NCBI RefSeq assembly: GCF_035751725.1
Contig: NZ_CP142104.1
Location: 992,001 to 1,056,000, forward strand
Origin: Pseudomonas frederiksbergensis
GTDB taxonomy: Bacteria > Pseudomonadota > Gammaproteobacteria > Pseudomonadales > Pseudomonadaceae
Direction: 5' to 3'
DNA length: 64,000 bases
The number at the start of each line of letters is the position of its first letter. Within the stretch, counting starts at the first letter, position 1. Position numbers and translations under genes: made by a program. The notes under the pieces are model-generated. The model was not told the DNA's origin, did not search any database, and saw only the letters and a program-made list of their open reading frames with translations. Shown here piece by piece: positions 40,907 to 50,036 of this stretch.

Positions 40907-41818
40907 ATGAATGATTCTGTGCGCTTCGAAGATAAAGTCGTGATTGTCACTGGTGCCGGTGGTGGCCTGGGTCGCGCCCATGCGCTGTTGTTCGCCAGGC
41001 ATGGCGCAAAAGTGCTGGTCAATGATCTCGGCGGTTCGGCGCAGGGCGAGGGGGCCAACGCTTCGGCAGCGGATCGGGTGGTCGCTGAGATTCGCGAGGC
41101 CGGGGGCATCGCCGAAGCCAACCACGATTCTGTTACCGACGGCGACAAGCTTGTGCAAAACGCCCTCGACGCATTCGGCAGGGTTGATGTTGTCGTCAAC
41201 AACGCCGGCATTCTGAGGGACAAGACCTTTCACAAAATGGACGACGCGGACTGGGACCTGGTTTACCGCGTCCATGTCGAAGGCGCCTACAAAGTCACCC
41301 GTGCCGCCTGGCCGCACCTGCGCGAGCAGAATTACGGCCGGGTTATCTTCACTGCTTCCACGTCCGGCATCTACGGGAACTTCGGCCAGTCCAACTACGG
41401 CATGGCCAAGTTGGGTCTCTATGGCCTGACGCGTACCCTGGCCATCGAAGGGCGCAAGAACAACATCTTCGTGAATGCCATCGCCCCCACCGGCGGAACC
41501 CGCATGACCGAAGGCCTGATCCCGCCGCAAGTGTTCGAGCAACTCAAGCCCGAACTGGTCAGCCCGCTGGTGGTGTACCTGGCCAGTGAAGCCTGCCAGG
41601 AAACCTCCGGCTTGTTCGAAGTCGGCGGCGGCTGGATGGGCAAGGTGCGCTGGGAGCGCAGCCTTGGCGCCGGGTTCGACCCGCGCGAAGGCTTCTCGCC
41701 AGAAGACGTCGCCGCCCATTGGCAACAGATCTGCGATTTCCAGGATGCTGTCCATCCAAATGACAATCTGGAAGCCTTGAAGGAAATGATGGCTAACCTG
41801 CAGCGTTACGCCGTCTAG
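40907..41818 (+). CDS. SDR family 3-hydroxyacyl-CoA dehydrogenase-like protein
   Basis: This 303-residue short-chain dehydrogenase has the NAD motif TGAGGGLGRAHALLFA, NNAGILRDK, and the catalytic SNYGMAKLGLYGL. Length and an insert around residues 20-60 (NDLGGSAQGEGANASAADRV) match the D-specific hydroxyacyl-CoA dehydrogenase domain of peroxisomal multifunctional enzyme 2. An acyl-CoA oxidation role is inferred. ATG 40907 follows GGAG; an upstream in-frame ATG at 40877 is possible. Confidence 0.88.
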   Translation: MNDSVRFEDKVVIVTGAGGGLGRAHALLFARHGAKVLVNDLGGSAQGEGANASAADRVVAEIREAGGIAEANHDSVTDGDKLVQNALDAFGRVDVVVNNAGILRDKTFHKMDDADWDLVYRVHVEGAYKVTRAAWPHLREQNYGRVIFTASTSGIYGNFGQSNYGMAKLGLYGLTRTLAIEGRKNNIFVNAIAPTGGTRMTEGLIPPQVFEQLKPELVSPLVVYLASEACQETSGLFEVGGGWMGKVRWERSLGAGFDPREGFSPEDVAAHWQQICDFQDAVHPNDNLEALKEMMANLQRYAV

Positions 41819-41859
41819 CACTTTTTGCCCGGGCCGGTTGCCATCATCCGGCGACCAGC

Positions 41860-42624
41860 TCAGGGAAAGTATTTCTGCACCAGGGCCGCCAGGTTCGCGG
41901 CGGTCTCGATGTCCATCACGCCGTCATGCCTGGTCGGACGAAAGTGCAACTGGAAGGCACGTACGAGTCGTTGGAAACCCACGACCGTGGTTGCCGCCGA
42001 AGTGTCATAGCCATACCTCTTGAATAACCCGAGCAGTTGTTCGCGAAGTGGGATGCCGTTGGTTTGATACGCCCGCATGAACGATTTCTGCGTGGCCTCG
42101 TCAAACCAGGCCCCGATTCCCTTGAGATACAGCCCGTGCCAAGGAAACATCGGGCCGGGGTCGCTTTTTCGCCCTGCTGCGATGTCCGAATGCCCCACCA
42201 CATTGACTGGACTGATGTCCGGGTATCGCTTGAGGATGTCCGATGCCAAGTATTCGATGGCCTCGATTTGCTGGGCCTTATAGGGCGGAAAGGTGAATTG
42301 GCCTTGGTTATCGGTTGCCAGGTTGACGATTTCGACGCCGATCGAAGTGTCGTTCAAATTGCTGCGATTTCCCCAACTGCTTACGCCGGCATGCCAGGCG
42401 CGCTGGTTTTCGTCCACGAGATTGAATATTTGTGGTTCTTTGAAGCCCAGCTTCAGGTAAGTGGGGTCGGCGACGTCGGGGATAAGGTAATGAGCACTGA
42501 CGGAAGGGCCCGTTAATGCATTGACGGAAGAGGCGAAGTTGCCGGCCGTGTAATGAAAGACCAGAAAGCGAATGCGGCTGTTATGACTTTTTGTTGAACG
42601 AAAGCGTGCGTTGTCTATTTGCAT
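41860..42624 (-). CDS. N-acetylmuramoyl-L-alanine amidase, AmpDh3-like
   Basis: This 254-residue zinc amidase cleaves the muramic acid-peptide bond of peptidoglycan. An Amidase_2 domain (about residues 15-165) has zinc ligands His24 (VFHYTAG), His145 (VVGHSDIAAG) and Asp155, and catalytic Glu98 (SIGVEIVN). A C-terminal peptidoglycan-binding domain covers about 190-254. It closely resembles P. aeruginosa AmpDh3, a periplasmic enzyme reported as a type VI secreted effector. No signal peptide is seen. ATG 42624 is used rather than the TTG at 42648. Confidence 0.9.
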   Translation of the reverse strand: MQIDNARFRSTKSHNSRIRFLVFHYTAGNFASSVNALTGPSVSAHYLIPDVADPTYLKLGFKEPQIFNLVDENQRAWHAGVSSWGNRSNLNDTSIGVEIVNLATDNQGQFTFPPYKAQQIEAIEYLASDILKRYPDISPVNVVGHSDIAAGRKSDPGPMFPWHGLYLKGIGAWFDEATQKSFMRAYQTNGIPLREQLLGLFKRYGYDTSAATTVVGFQRLVRAFQLHFRPTRHDGVMDIETAANLAALVQKYFP

Positions 42625-43271
42625 GATCAATGACTCACTGCTGAACAAATCGGAGCGATATGCGGCGATTGATTCAGCGTAACAATCAATTATCGGTCTG
42701 CGCGTAGTTCTGATCTGGCGTCGTTGTAGGAGCAGACAACAGCCAATACGTTATTAATGTAACTGGACCGTAAAAAGATTCCGACAAAGTTGTAGGAAGC
42801 AAGAAAGCTCTCAGTTGAATCGATTAAAAATAAAAAAGGCCGCTGCAAAACGCAGCGGCCTAAGCGTGACGTTGCAAAGGAGCTACAAATCAACGTCAGT
42901 AGTGCACGGGGACGATGGATTGATGCGCAATCCATCCGAATGACGGTGCGCCGGGCGCGAGGGACGCCATGGCGACTTGTGCTTGCAGGCCCGTTGCCCT
43001 GCAAGCCCGGCCAGCATAGGGATCGGACGTTGCGGGAAACAGCCCGGTTCCAGACATGCACTGTTGCAGTGCGCGCAACAGTCCCACGCACCGTGATCGC
43101 CATGCGCGGCATTGATGATCCATCATCCAGTCTGTTCATGCGCTGCGCAGAGGCCAGTCCCGCACGGGCTGTAATCCTTTCTAGGTACAGCGCGAATACC
43201 CCCTTGGTGCGCTTATCGCCCATGGCTCGCGGCAGTAGGGTGAAGGCTCTGTCACTCACCGGGGAAGACGC
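42625..43271. other. 647-bp gene-free region with a cluster of hairpins
   Basis: No convincing gene is present; a 76-codon minus-strand frame (42896-43126) has weak codon use and a poor ribosome site. The stretch 42838-43127 holds successive inverted repeats: the terminator (42838-42860), GACGTTG/CAACGTC (42868-42897), GATGGATTG/CAATCCATC (42914-42936), GCTTGCAGG/CCTGCAAGC (42981-43006), CGGG/CCCG (43033-43046), two competing stems at 43058-43082, and GATGAT/ATCATC (43114-43127). It looks like a structured minus-strand RNA or a repeat cluster. The last 100 bp are the leader of the DUF1302 gene. Confidence 0.55.
42826..42860 (-). terminator. Strong minus-strand intrinsic terminator with no obvious upstream gene
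   Basis: GGCCGCTGC and GCAGCGGCC pair around AAAAC, and on the minus strand the hairpin is followed by TTTTTTATTTTT. No minus-strand gene is recognised to its right, so it probably ends a noncoding transcript. Confidence 0.85.
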
Positions 43272-45065
43272 ATGACAACAATAACAATGCGCGCCATCTT
43301 CAAGCCGCAGGCGCTGGCCGTCGCGGTGGCCTTGGGTTGCTGTGCCCAGGCGCAGGCCGTTTCTTTTAACATTGGCGAAATCGAGGGGCAGTTCGACTCC
43401 TCGCTGTCCGTTGGCGCGAGTTGGGGCATGCGCGATGCCGACAGTGACTTGGTCGGTACGGTCAACGGCGGTAGAGGCCAGTCTTCCACCGGCGACGATG
43501 GGCGACTGAATTTCAGGAAGGGCGAGACGTTCTCGAAGATCTTCAAAGGTCTGCACGACCTGGAGCTCAAGTACGGCGACACCGGCGTGTTCGTGCGGGG
43601 CAAATATTGGTATGACTTCGAACTCAAGGATGAAAACCGTGAGTTCAAGGACATCAGCGACAGCAATCGTAAGGAGGGCGCCAAGTCATCGGGCGCGCAG
43701 ATCCTCGATGCGTTTGTCTATCACAACTATTCCATCGCCGATTTGCCAGGCACGGTGCGGGCCGGCAAGCAGGTAGTCAGTTGGGGTGAAAGTACCTTCA
43801 TTGGTAACTCCATCAACAGCATCAACCCGGTGGACGTGTCTGCGTTCCGTCGTCCGGGCGCAGAGATCAAGGAAGGCTTGATCCCCGTGAATATGTTGTT
43901 CGCCTCCCAGGGCCTGACCGACAAGCTCACGGTCGAAGGTTTCTACCAGTTGGAGTGGGACCAGACGGTCGTGGACAACTGCGGCACGTTCTTTGGCAAC
44001 GATGTGGTGGCCGACGGCTGCACCGACGGCTATACCGTGGGAAGCCCGGCGATTGCGCCGTTCGTGCCGTTGACCAATGCATTCGGCCAAGGCATCCAGG
44101 TGACCAGCGAGGGCGTCGTCATCCCTCGTGGCGGTGACCGCGATGCGCGGGATTCCGGACAGTGGGGCACGGCGTTGCGCTGGCTCGGCGACGACACCGA
44201 GTACGGCCTGTATTTCATGAATTACCACAGCCGCACGCCGACCGTGGGCACCACCACGGCGGGCCTCTCCACGCTGGCAGCCCTGCCAGGGATGATTGCA
44301 ACGGCCAACGGCATCGCGCCCGGCAGCGGCGCGGGCCTGGCGCAAAGTGTCATGCTGGGTCGCGGTGGCTACTACCTTGAGTACCCCGAGGATATTCGCC
44401 TGTACGGCGCAAGCTTCTCCACCACGCTCCCCACCGGCACCGCGTGGACCGGTGAAATCAGCTATCGCCCCAACGCTCCGGTGCAGGTCAATACCAATGA
44501 CTTGACGCTCGCCTTGGTGAATCCGATCGCTGGCGGCGCCGCGTCACCCATCGCCACCCGGCCAGGTGCCGACAACACCGGCTACCGCCGCAAGGAAGTC
44601 ACCCAGGTCCAGAGCACCCTGACCCACTTCTTCGACCAGGTATTGGGCGCCGATCGCCTGACCGTGGTGGGCGAGGCGGCGGTGGTGCACGTCGGGGGCC
44701 TCGAATCGAAGAACGAGCTGCGTTATGGCCGCGATTCGGTCTACGGCCAGTACGGCTTCGGCGGCGATACCGATGGTTTCGTCACCTCGACGTCCTGGGG
44801 CTACCGCGCCCGGGCGATTCTCGATTACTCGAACGTGATCGCCGGGGTGAACTTCAAGCCCAACGTGTCCTGGTCCCACGACGTGGCCGGCTATGGCCCC
44901 AACGGTTTGTTCAACGAAGGCGCCAAGGCTGTCAGCGTGGGCGTCGATGCCGATTACCGCAACACCTACACCGCCAGCCTGAGCTACACCGATTTCTTCG
45001 GCGGCGATTACAACGTTCTCGAAGACCGCGATTTCCTCGCGTTGAGCTTCGGCGTGAACTTCTGA
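43272..45065 (+). CDS. DUF1302 domain-containing outer-membrane-type protein
   Basis: This 597-residue protein has a signal peptide (cleaved near CAQAQAVSF) and a DUF1302 domain that fills the rest, with many short beta strands and a final aromatic strand (FLALSFGVNF), typical of an outer-membrane barrel. DUF1302 proteins occur next to DUF1329 proteins and are linked by genetics to uptake or export of hydrophobic compounds. A GGGGAAG ribosome site lies before ATG. It heads the DUF1302-DUF1329 pair, 22 nt apart. Confidence 0.88.
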   Translation: MTTITMRAIFKPQALAVAVALGCCAQAQAVSFNIGEIEGQFDSSLSVGASWGMRDADSDLVGTVNGGRGQSSTGDDGRLNFRKGETFSKIFKGLHDLELKYGDTGVFVRGKYWYDFELKDENREFKDISDSNRKEGAKSSGAQILDAFVYHNYSIADLPGTVRAGKQVVSWGESTFIGNSINSINPVDVSAFRRPGAEIKEGLIPVNMLFASQGLTDKLTVEGFYQLEWDQTVVDNCGTFFGNDVVADGCTDGYTVGSPAIAPFVPLTNAFGQGIQVTSEGVVIPRGGDRDARDSGQWGTALRWLGDDTEYGLYFMNYHSRTPTVGTTTAGLSTLAALPGMIATANGIAPGSGAGLAQSVMLGRGGYYLEYPEDIRLYGASFSTTLPTGTAWTGEISYRPNAPVQVNTNDLTLALVNPIAGGAASPIATRPGADNTGYRRKEVTQVQSTLTHFFDQVLGADRLTVVGEAAVVHVGGLESKNELRYGRDSVYGQYGFGGDTDGFVTSTSWGYRARAILDYSNVIAGVNFKPNVSWSHDVAGYGPNGLFNEGAKAVSVGVDADYRNTYTASLSYTDFFGGDYNVLEDRDFLALSFGVNF

Positions 45066-45087
45066 TCTGGCTGACAAGGAAAACCCA

Positions 45088-46455
45088 ATGCACAAGACGA
45101 TCCTGCAATGCGGTGCCCTGGCCCTGAGCCTGCTGGCCGTAAACGTGATGGCGGCGGTGTCGCCGGAGGAAGCTAACAAGCTGGGCACCAGCCTCACGCC
45201 ACTGGGCGCGGAGAAGGCCGGCAACGCCGATGGCTCGATCCCGGCCTGGACTGGCGGCATCCCGAAAAACGCTGGTGCCGTGGACAGCAAAGGCTTCCTG
45301 GCCGACCCGTTCGCCAATGAAAAACCGCTGTTCACCATCACCGCCGCGACCGTGGACAAGTACAAGGACAAGCTGTCCGACGGTCAGGTCGCGATGTTCA
45401 AGCGCTACCCGGAAACCTACAAGATTCCGGTCTACCCGACCCATCGCAGCGTCGGCCTGCCGCCGGAAGTCTATGAGTCGGCCAAGCGCAGCGCGCTCAA
45501 CGTCAACGCCATCAACGACGGCAATGGCCTGGCCAATTTCACTGGCAACCGCTACTACGCGTTCCCGATCCCGAAAAACGGCGTGGAAGTGTTGTGGAAC
45601 CACATCACCCGGTATCACGGTGGCAACCTGCGGCGCGTCATCACCCAGGCCACGCCGCAGACCAACGGCAGCTTCACGCCGATCCGCTTTGAAGAAGAAA
45701 TCGCCGTGCCGTTCCTGATCAAGGATGCCGACCCGGAAAAAGCCAGCAACGTGCTGACCTATTTCAAGCAGGAGGTCACCGCGCCGGCGCGCCTGGCCGG
45801 TAACGTGTTGCTGGTGCACGAGACGCTCGACCAAGTGAAAGAGCCGCGCTTGGCGTGGATCTACAACGCCGGCCAGCGCCGTGTGCGGCGTGCGCCGCAA
45901 GTGGCCTATGACGGCCCGGGGACCGCCGCCGACGGGTTGCGTACCTCGGACAACTTCGACCTGTTCTCCGGCGCGCCGGATCGCTATGACTGGAAACTGG
46001 TTGGCAAGAAAGAAATGTACATACCGTACAACAGCTACAAGCTCGATTCGCCAAGCCTCAAGTACGACGATGTGATCAAGGCCGGCCACATCAACCAGGA
46101 CCTGACCCGCTACGAATTGCATCGGGTCTGGGAAGTGGTCGGTACGGTCAAGCCCAGCGAGCGGCATATCTACGCCAAGCGCCACATGTACATCGACGAG
46201 GACAGCTGGCAAGCGGCGCTGGTCGACCACTACGACGGTCGCGGCCAGTTGTGGCGAGTGGCCGAGGGGCATGCCCAGTTTTACTATGACCATCAGAACC
46301 CGGGCTACACCCTCGAAGCGCTCTACGACATCATCGCAGGCCGCTACATCGCGCTGGGTATGAAAAACGAAGAGAAACACGCCTACGTGTATGGTTTCGA
46401 GGCTCGGGCAGCCGACTACACCCCGGCGGCGTTGCGTTCGAGCGGGGTCCGGTAA
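45088..46455 (+). CDS. DUF1329 domain-containing protein
   Basis: This 455-residue secreted protein has a signal peptide (MHKTILQCGALALSLLAVNV, cleavage near MAAV) and a DUF1329 (LolA-like fold) domain, with the family start SPEEANKLGTSLTPLGAEKAG. DUF1329 is almost always encoded beside DUF1302. It probably carries a hydrophobic ligand in the periplasm. A strong terminator follows, ending the two-gene unit. Confidence 0.9.
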   Translation: MHKTILQCGALALSLLAVNVMAAVSPEEANKLGTSLTPLGAEKAGNADGSIPAWTGGIPKNAGAVDSKGFLADPFANEKPLFTITAATVDKYKDKLSDGQVAMFKRYPETYKIPVYPTHRSVGLPPEVYESAKRSALNVNAINDGNGLANFTGNRYYAFPIPKNGVEVLWNHITRYHGGNLRRVITQATPQTNGSFTPIRFEEEIAVPFLIKDADPEKASNVLTYFKQEVTAPARLAGNVLLVHETLDQVKEPRLAWIYNAGQRRVRRAPQVAYDGPGTAADGLRTSDNFDLFSGAPDRYDWKLVGKKEMYIPYNSYKLDSPSLKYDDVIKAGHINQDLTRYELHRVWEVVGTVKPSERHIYAKRHMYIDEDSWQAALVDHYDGRGQLWRVAEGHAQFYYDHQNPGYTLEALYDIIAGRYIALGMKNEEKHAYVYGFEARAADYTPAALRSSGVR

Positions 46456-46471
46456 TCCCCCTGGCAAGGCA

Positions 46472-46511
46472 GAAAAAAAAGACCGGCAACCGAGTTGCCG
46501 GTCTTTTTTTT
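46472..46511 (+). terminator. Intrinsic terminator after the DUF1329 gene
   Basis: GACCGGCAAC-CGA-GTTGCCGGTC with flanking A- and T-tracts, 17 nt after the stop codon. Confidence 0.93.
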
Positions 46512-46599
46512 ATGGGCGCCAATCAGCGTGCTGAATATTTCTCCTAAGGTGGTCGACACAGGTCTAGGGTGAAGGAACAACAATAAAAAGGACCTCGCA

Positions 46600-49152
46600 A
46601 TGACCGCCATGACCCCGTGTCCGGACCGTCCAGGGCTGCTGCCTCGCCTGTCGTCGACGCACGTGCCACGCAGGTCGTTGAGCGAGCCCTTGCTGGCTTC
46701 CGAGGCGCGGGTAAAACTGCTTTGCGCACCCGCGGGAAGTGGCAAGAGCGCCTTGTTCGCCGAGTGTTTCCTGCAGGCCCCCGCCGAGTGCCGGGTGCAT
46801 TGGCTGCCCCTGGCCGGCGCGACGATGAACGCCGCGCAAATGTGCGAAAGCCTGGCACAGGCCCTCGGGCTACCGGTGACGGATGAGGCGAGCCTGCTGG
46901 CTCATCTGGCGCGCCTGCAATCGGCGACGTGGCTGTTTCTGGATGACTATTGCCGGGTAGCCAACCCTGAGCTGGACCAACTGCTTGACCGTTTGTTGAG
47001 CGCCAGCAGCCCTGCATTGCATCTTTGGTTGAACGGCCGTCGTCGTCCTCATTGCAACTGGCCACGCTTGTTGCTCGATGACGAACTGTACGAGTTCGAC
47101 GCCCAGGCCCTGGTCTTTTCTTGCGACGATGTCCAGCAACTGCTGAGGCACTTGCCCGGCCCGCAGGCAGCGCGCACGGCCAGGGAGGTGATACAGCGTA
47201 GCGGCGGCTGGTGTGCCGGGGTGCGCATCACCCTGCTGGAGCGCTGTGAATGGGCTCGCCGGCACGCTGCGCCGGGTCGGGCCGGCACCTTGCTCGATTA
47301 CCTGGAATATGAACTGTTCGGTACGTTGACCCCGGAGCTGGCCCAGGCCTGGCGGGTACTGGCGCACCTGCCGCGTTTCAATGCCCAGCTTTGCTCGCAC
47401 CTGTTCGGCGATACGGTGGGGGCCGAATGCCTTCCGTTGCTGCTGGACCTGGGGTGCTTCATCGAACCGTGGGAGGATTCCTCGGACTGGCTGCGGATTT
47501 TCCCACCCCTGGCGCGGTTAGTGCGCGAAGAGCCCTGGCCACAAGGCCGCTCCTGGCATCGACGGGCCTGCCAATGGTTCGCGGCCGAACAGGACTGGCC
47601 CATGGCATTCGAGCAAGCCATGCAAGCTGGGGAATTCGAGACCGCCGTCAGTTTCCTGCAGCACCTGAATTTCGAACATGTGCTGCAAGGTAGCAATGTC
47701 CAATTGCTGCTGGCCCTGCACGACCAGCAGGGCGAAGCATTGTCGCTGGGGACCGCGCAATCGGTAGGGCTGATTACCACGGCCTTGCTCTTTGCCGGCC
47801 GCTTTGACCAGGCTGAGGTCTGCATTGAACAGCTGGCCAGGTTCATGCCACATCCCCTGGTCAGTCAGCAGAGACAACTGATCGCCCGTTGGGAGGTGCT
47901 GCGTGGTTGGTTGTTGCACCTGCGCGGCGAGGGTGACCAGGCTCGCGAACATTTTCTCCAGGCCTTGGCCGGCCTGGATCCGGAGGCCTGGGCCCTCAAG
48001 GTGCTGTGCCTGATCGGACAGACACAACAGGCACTGCTCCAAGGCGAACTGGCGTTGGCGCAGGCGATCAATCGCCAGGCACTTTGCGTAGCGCGCGCCG
48101 GCGGTTCGCTGGTGTTCGAAGGGCTACTGGAACTGGACCACGCGCAAATCCTGGAACAGCGCGGCGCGCCCCACCGGGCCGATCACCTGCTGGGCGCGGT
48201 CCAGGCATTGCTCGATAAACCAGGGCAGGATTTTTCTGCATTGCTGGGCCGTATCGCCTTGCGACGGGGGCGCCTGGCGTTGCGCATGGGGCTTGACGAG
48301 CAGGCCGCCGAGCACTTCCAGGCGGGCCTGGAGGCCGGTTTGCGCAGCCAGGACAAGCAGGTGCTCTATGGCTTTCTCGGCAAGGCAAGCCTGGCCGCCA
48401 ACCAGGGCGACTATGGCGAGGCCTTCATGCAGCTTCGCGACGCCGAGCGGACCATGCAACAGCGGCACATTCCCGACACGGTGTACCGCGGTGTGTTGCT
48501 GCAAGTCAGCTGTCAGTTCTGGTTGCAGCAGGGGCGACCGGAACTGGCCCATGAGGTGTTGACCCGAGTGTTGCGGCATTTCCATGGGCCACAGGCCAAG
48601 CATGCGCCGCCCGCGACCTTGGAACTGATTCCCCGTCTGGAGTATTTGCTGGTGCTGACGGAAGTCTATCTGCGCCGGGCGCACGAGCCGCAGGCCCGGC
48701 TCAGGGAAATGATCGCCCAGGCACAACACTGCGAGATGCACGCCTTGGAAACCGAACTGCTGCTGGCATTGGCGGAGGTCGTCTGGTTGTCGGCCGATCG
48801 TCACCAGGCGCGCGAGCTTTTGCAAAAAGGGCTCGAAGGGGTTGCCTGTCGACGGGCGCAACAAGCCCTGCGCGAGCTGTGCCTGCGCCAACCGGACCTG
48901 GTGCACGCGGCACAAACTGCCGAACCCCTCGACCCGCCATCGACAATGGCCGAGGAAACCGTGCTCAGTCACCGTGAACTGGAAGTGCTGGAGTTGATTG
49001 CACAAGGTTATTCAAACCAACAGATCGCCGAACAATTATTTATCTCATTGCACACAGTGAAGACCCATTCGCGTCGTATCCATAGCAAGTTGGGGGTGCA
49101 ACGGCGTACACAGGCAGTGGCCAAGGCCAAGGTCATGGGTGTAATGAGCTAA
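46600..49152 (+). CDS. MalT/LAL-type LuxR transcriptional regulator
   Basis: This 850-residue regulator has an N-terminal STAND ATPase domain with Walker [10 protein letters not shown] (about residues 43-51) and WLFLDDYC as Walker B, a long helical TPR-like middle (about 310-760), and a C-terminal LuxR helix-turn-helix (about 786-850; [20 protein letters not shown]). Proteins of this build bind DNA when ATP and a small inducer are bound. It probably controls the DUF1302-DUF1329 unit just upstream, an arrangement also seen in other Pseudomonas. AAGGA precedes the ATG. Confidence 0.92.
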   Translation: MTAMTPCPDRPGLLPRLSSTHVPRRSLSEPLLASEARVKLLCAPAGSGKSALFAECFLQAPAECRVHWLPLAGATMNAAQMCESLAQALGLPVTDEASLLAHLARLQSATWLFLDDYCRVANPELDQLLDRLLSASSPALHLWLNGRRRPHCNWPRLLLDDELYEFDAQALVFSCDDVQQLLRHLPGPQAARTAREVIQRSGGWCAGVRITLLERCEWARRHAAPGRAGTLLDYLEYELFGTLTPELAQAWRVLAHLPRFNAQLCSHLFGDTVGAECLPLLLDLGCFIEPWEDSSDWLRIFPPLARLVREEPWPQGRSWHRRACQWFAAEQDWPMAFEQAMQAGEFETAVSFLQHLNFEHVLQGSNVQLLLALHDQQGEALSLGTAQSVGLITTALLFAGRFDQAEVCIEQLARFMPHPLVSQQRQLIARWEVLRGWLLHLRGEGDQAREHFLQALAGLDPEAWALKVLCLIGQTQQALLQGELALAQAINRQALCVARAGGSLVFEGLLELDHAQILEQRGAPHRADHLLGAVQALLDKPGQDFSALLGRIALRRGRLALRMGLDEQAAEHFQAGLEAGLRSQDKQVLYGFLGKASLAANQGDYGEAFMQLRDAERTMQQRHIPDTVYRGVLLQVSCQFWLQQGRPELAHEVLTRVLRHFHGPQAKHAPPATLELIPRLEYLLVLTEVYLRRAHEPQARLREMIAQAQHCEMHALETELLLALAEVVWLSADRHQARELLQKGLEGVACRRAQQALRELCLRQPDLVHAAQTAEPLDPPSTMAEETVLSHRELEVLELIAQGYSNQQIAEQLFISLHTVKTHSRRIHSKLGVQRRTQAVAKAKVMGVMS

Positions 49153-49334
49153 GTTTGAAAACTTACTCGCGCTTACATATCACTGAGCGTAGATGAATGG
49201 TGTTGGTGTATAACTTCCGGGCTGGACTTGGTTGAAGTTTAACTTCAGCTGGCCACGGGCACCGTAACAGGTGTAATCAATTCAACGGATCGAGCGGGAA
49301 GTTTGATTCGATACAGAACAAGGATGTTGTTTTT
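49153..49334 (+). promoter_or_regulatory. AT-rich region with palindrome upstream of the 233-residue hypothetical gene
   Basis: The 182-bp gap is visibly richer in A and T than its surroundings. It contains the perfect palindrome TGAAGTT-T-AACTTCA (49233-49247) and a second TAACTTC at 49211, which may be operator half-sites for a regulator, possibly the LuxR protein encoded just upstream. Confidence 0.4.
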
Positions 49335-50036
49335 ATGTACGCTCCATTATTTGCTTCATATTCGCAAAGGCTTGCTGCTCTCAAGAAAACGCGTGTTGAC
49401 TTCGCTGTACAGGTGTTGCTCGGTGAGGCGTTGGAAGAGTTGGAAACCAGTCCATACCACCTCTATTTAAATGCGCGGGATACTATTGCTGGCACAGAGG
49501 TTGTTTCCTCCGTCACATTGTTTGATGAAGCGCTGGCTTGCGTTCAAAGACAAGTCGGCCCCACTTACACCCAAGGCACTCACCAAATTTTCAGCAAGCG
49601 TTACTCGTTTGCTCCAGAGGATCGGATCAAGGGGCTCGATGTGATCGGCTTTGAGAAAATCGTCATGGATATCGTCTCGAGCCTGACCGAGGAACCGTCG
49701 ATTGATCTATCCCGGCCCGCCCTGAGGTCACTGGCCGTCGAGGACCTTGAATCGATCTTGAAGAGTCACCTGCCAGGCGTCGGGTTGAACGAAACCTATG
49801 TCACCGGTTTTGGCTCGGACGATCTGGGGGGCCGAATCATCACCTCTTCCCGGAAGCTTGTGGACTATCTGCTGGCTCACTTCGACGATGACGATATTCC
49901 CTTTCATGCCAAGGGCGGCCATCAGGCCGTGTACACGCAGGCCTTCAGCGAGGAAGCGACGCACATTCATCCGCAGTTGACCATCGCCCACCTCAACGAC
50001 CTATTGATCAGGATCGTGCCGGACTTGTTGAGCTGA
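49335..50036 (+). CDS. Hypothetical protein of 233 residues
   Basis: I do not recognise a family. The protein MYAPLFASYSQRLAALKKTR is soluble-looking: no signal peptide, no transmembrane segment, mixed helical content and an acidic patch (AHFDDDDIPFH). An AAGGA ribosome site lies before the ATG. The first 200 bp are lower in GC than the neighbours, a hint of transfer. Its last 29 nt overlap the end of the convergent hmgR gene. It may belong functionally with the LuxR regulator upstream. Confidence 0.7.
   Translation: MYAPLFASYSQRLAALKKTRVDFAVQVLLGEALEELETSPYHLYLNARDTIAGTEVVSSVTLFDEALACVQRQVGPTYTQGTHQIFSKRYSFAPEDRIKGLDVIGFEKIVMDIVSSLTEEPSIDLSRPALRSLAVEDLESILKSHLPGVGLNETYVTGFGSDDLGGRIITSSRKLVDYLLAHFDDDDIPFHAKGGHQAVYTQAFSEEATHIHPQLTIAHLNDLLIRIVPDLLS

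Noticed and set aside
42896-43126. 76-codon minus-strand frame in the hairpin-rich gap
   Set aside because: Uses many codons that are rare in the neighbours, has a poor ribosome site and overlaps several hairpins. Kept only as an alternative to the structured-RNA reading.
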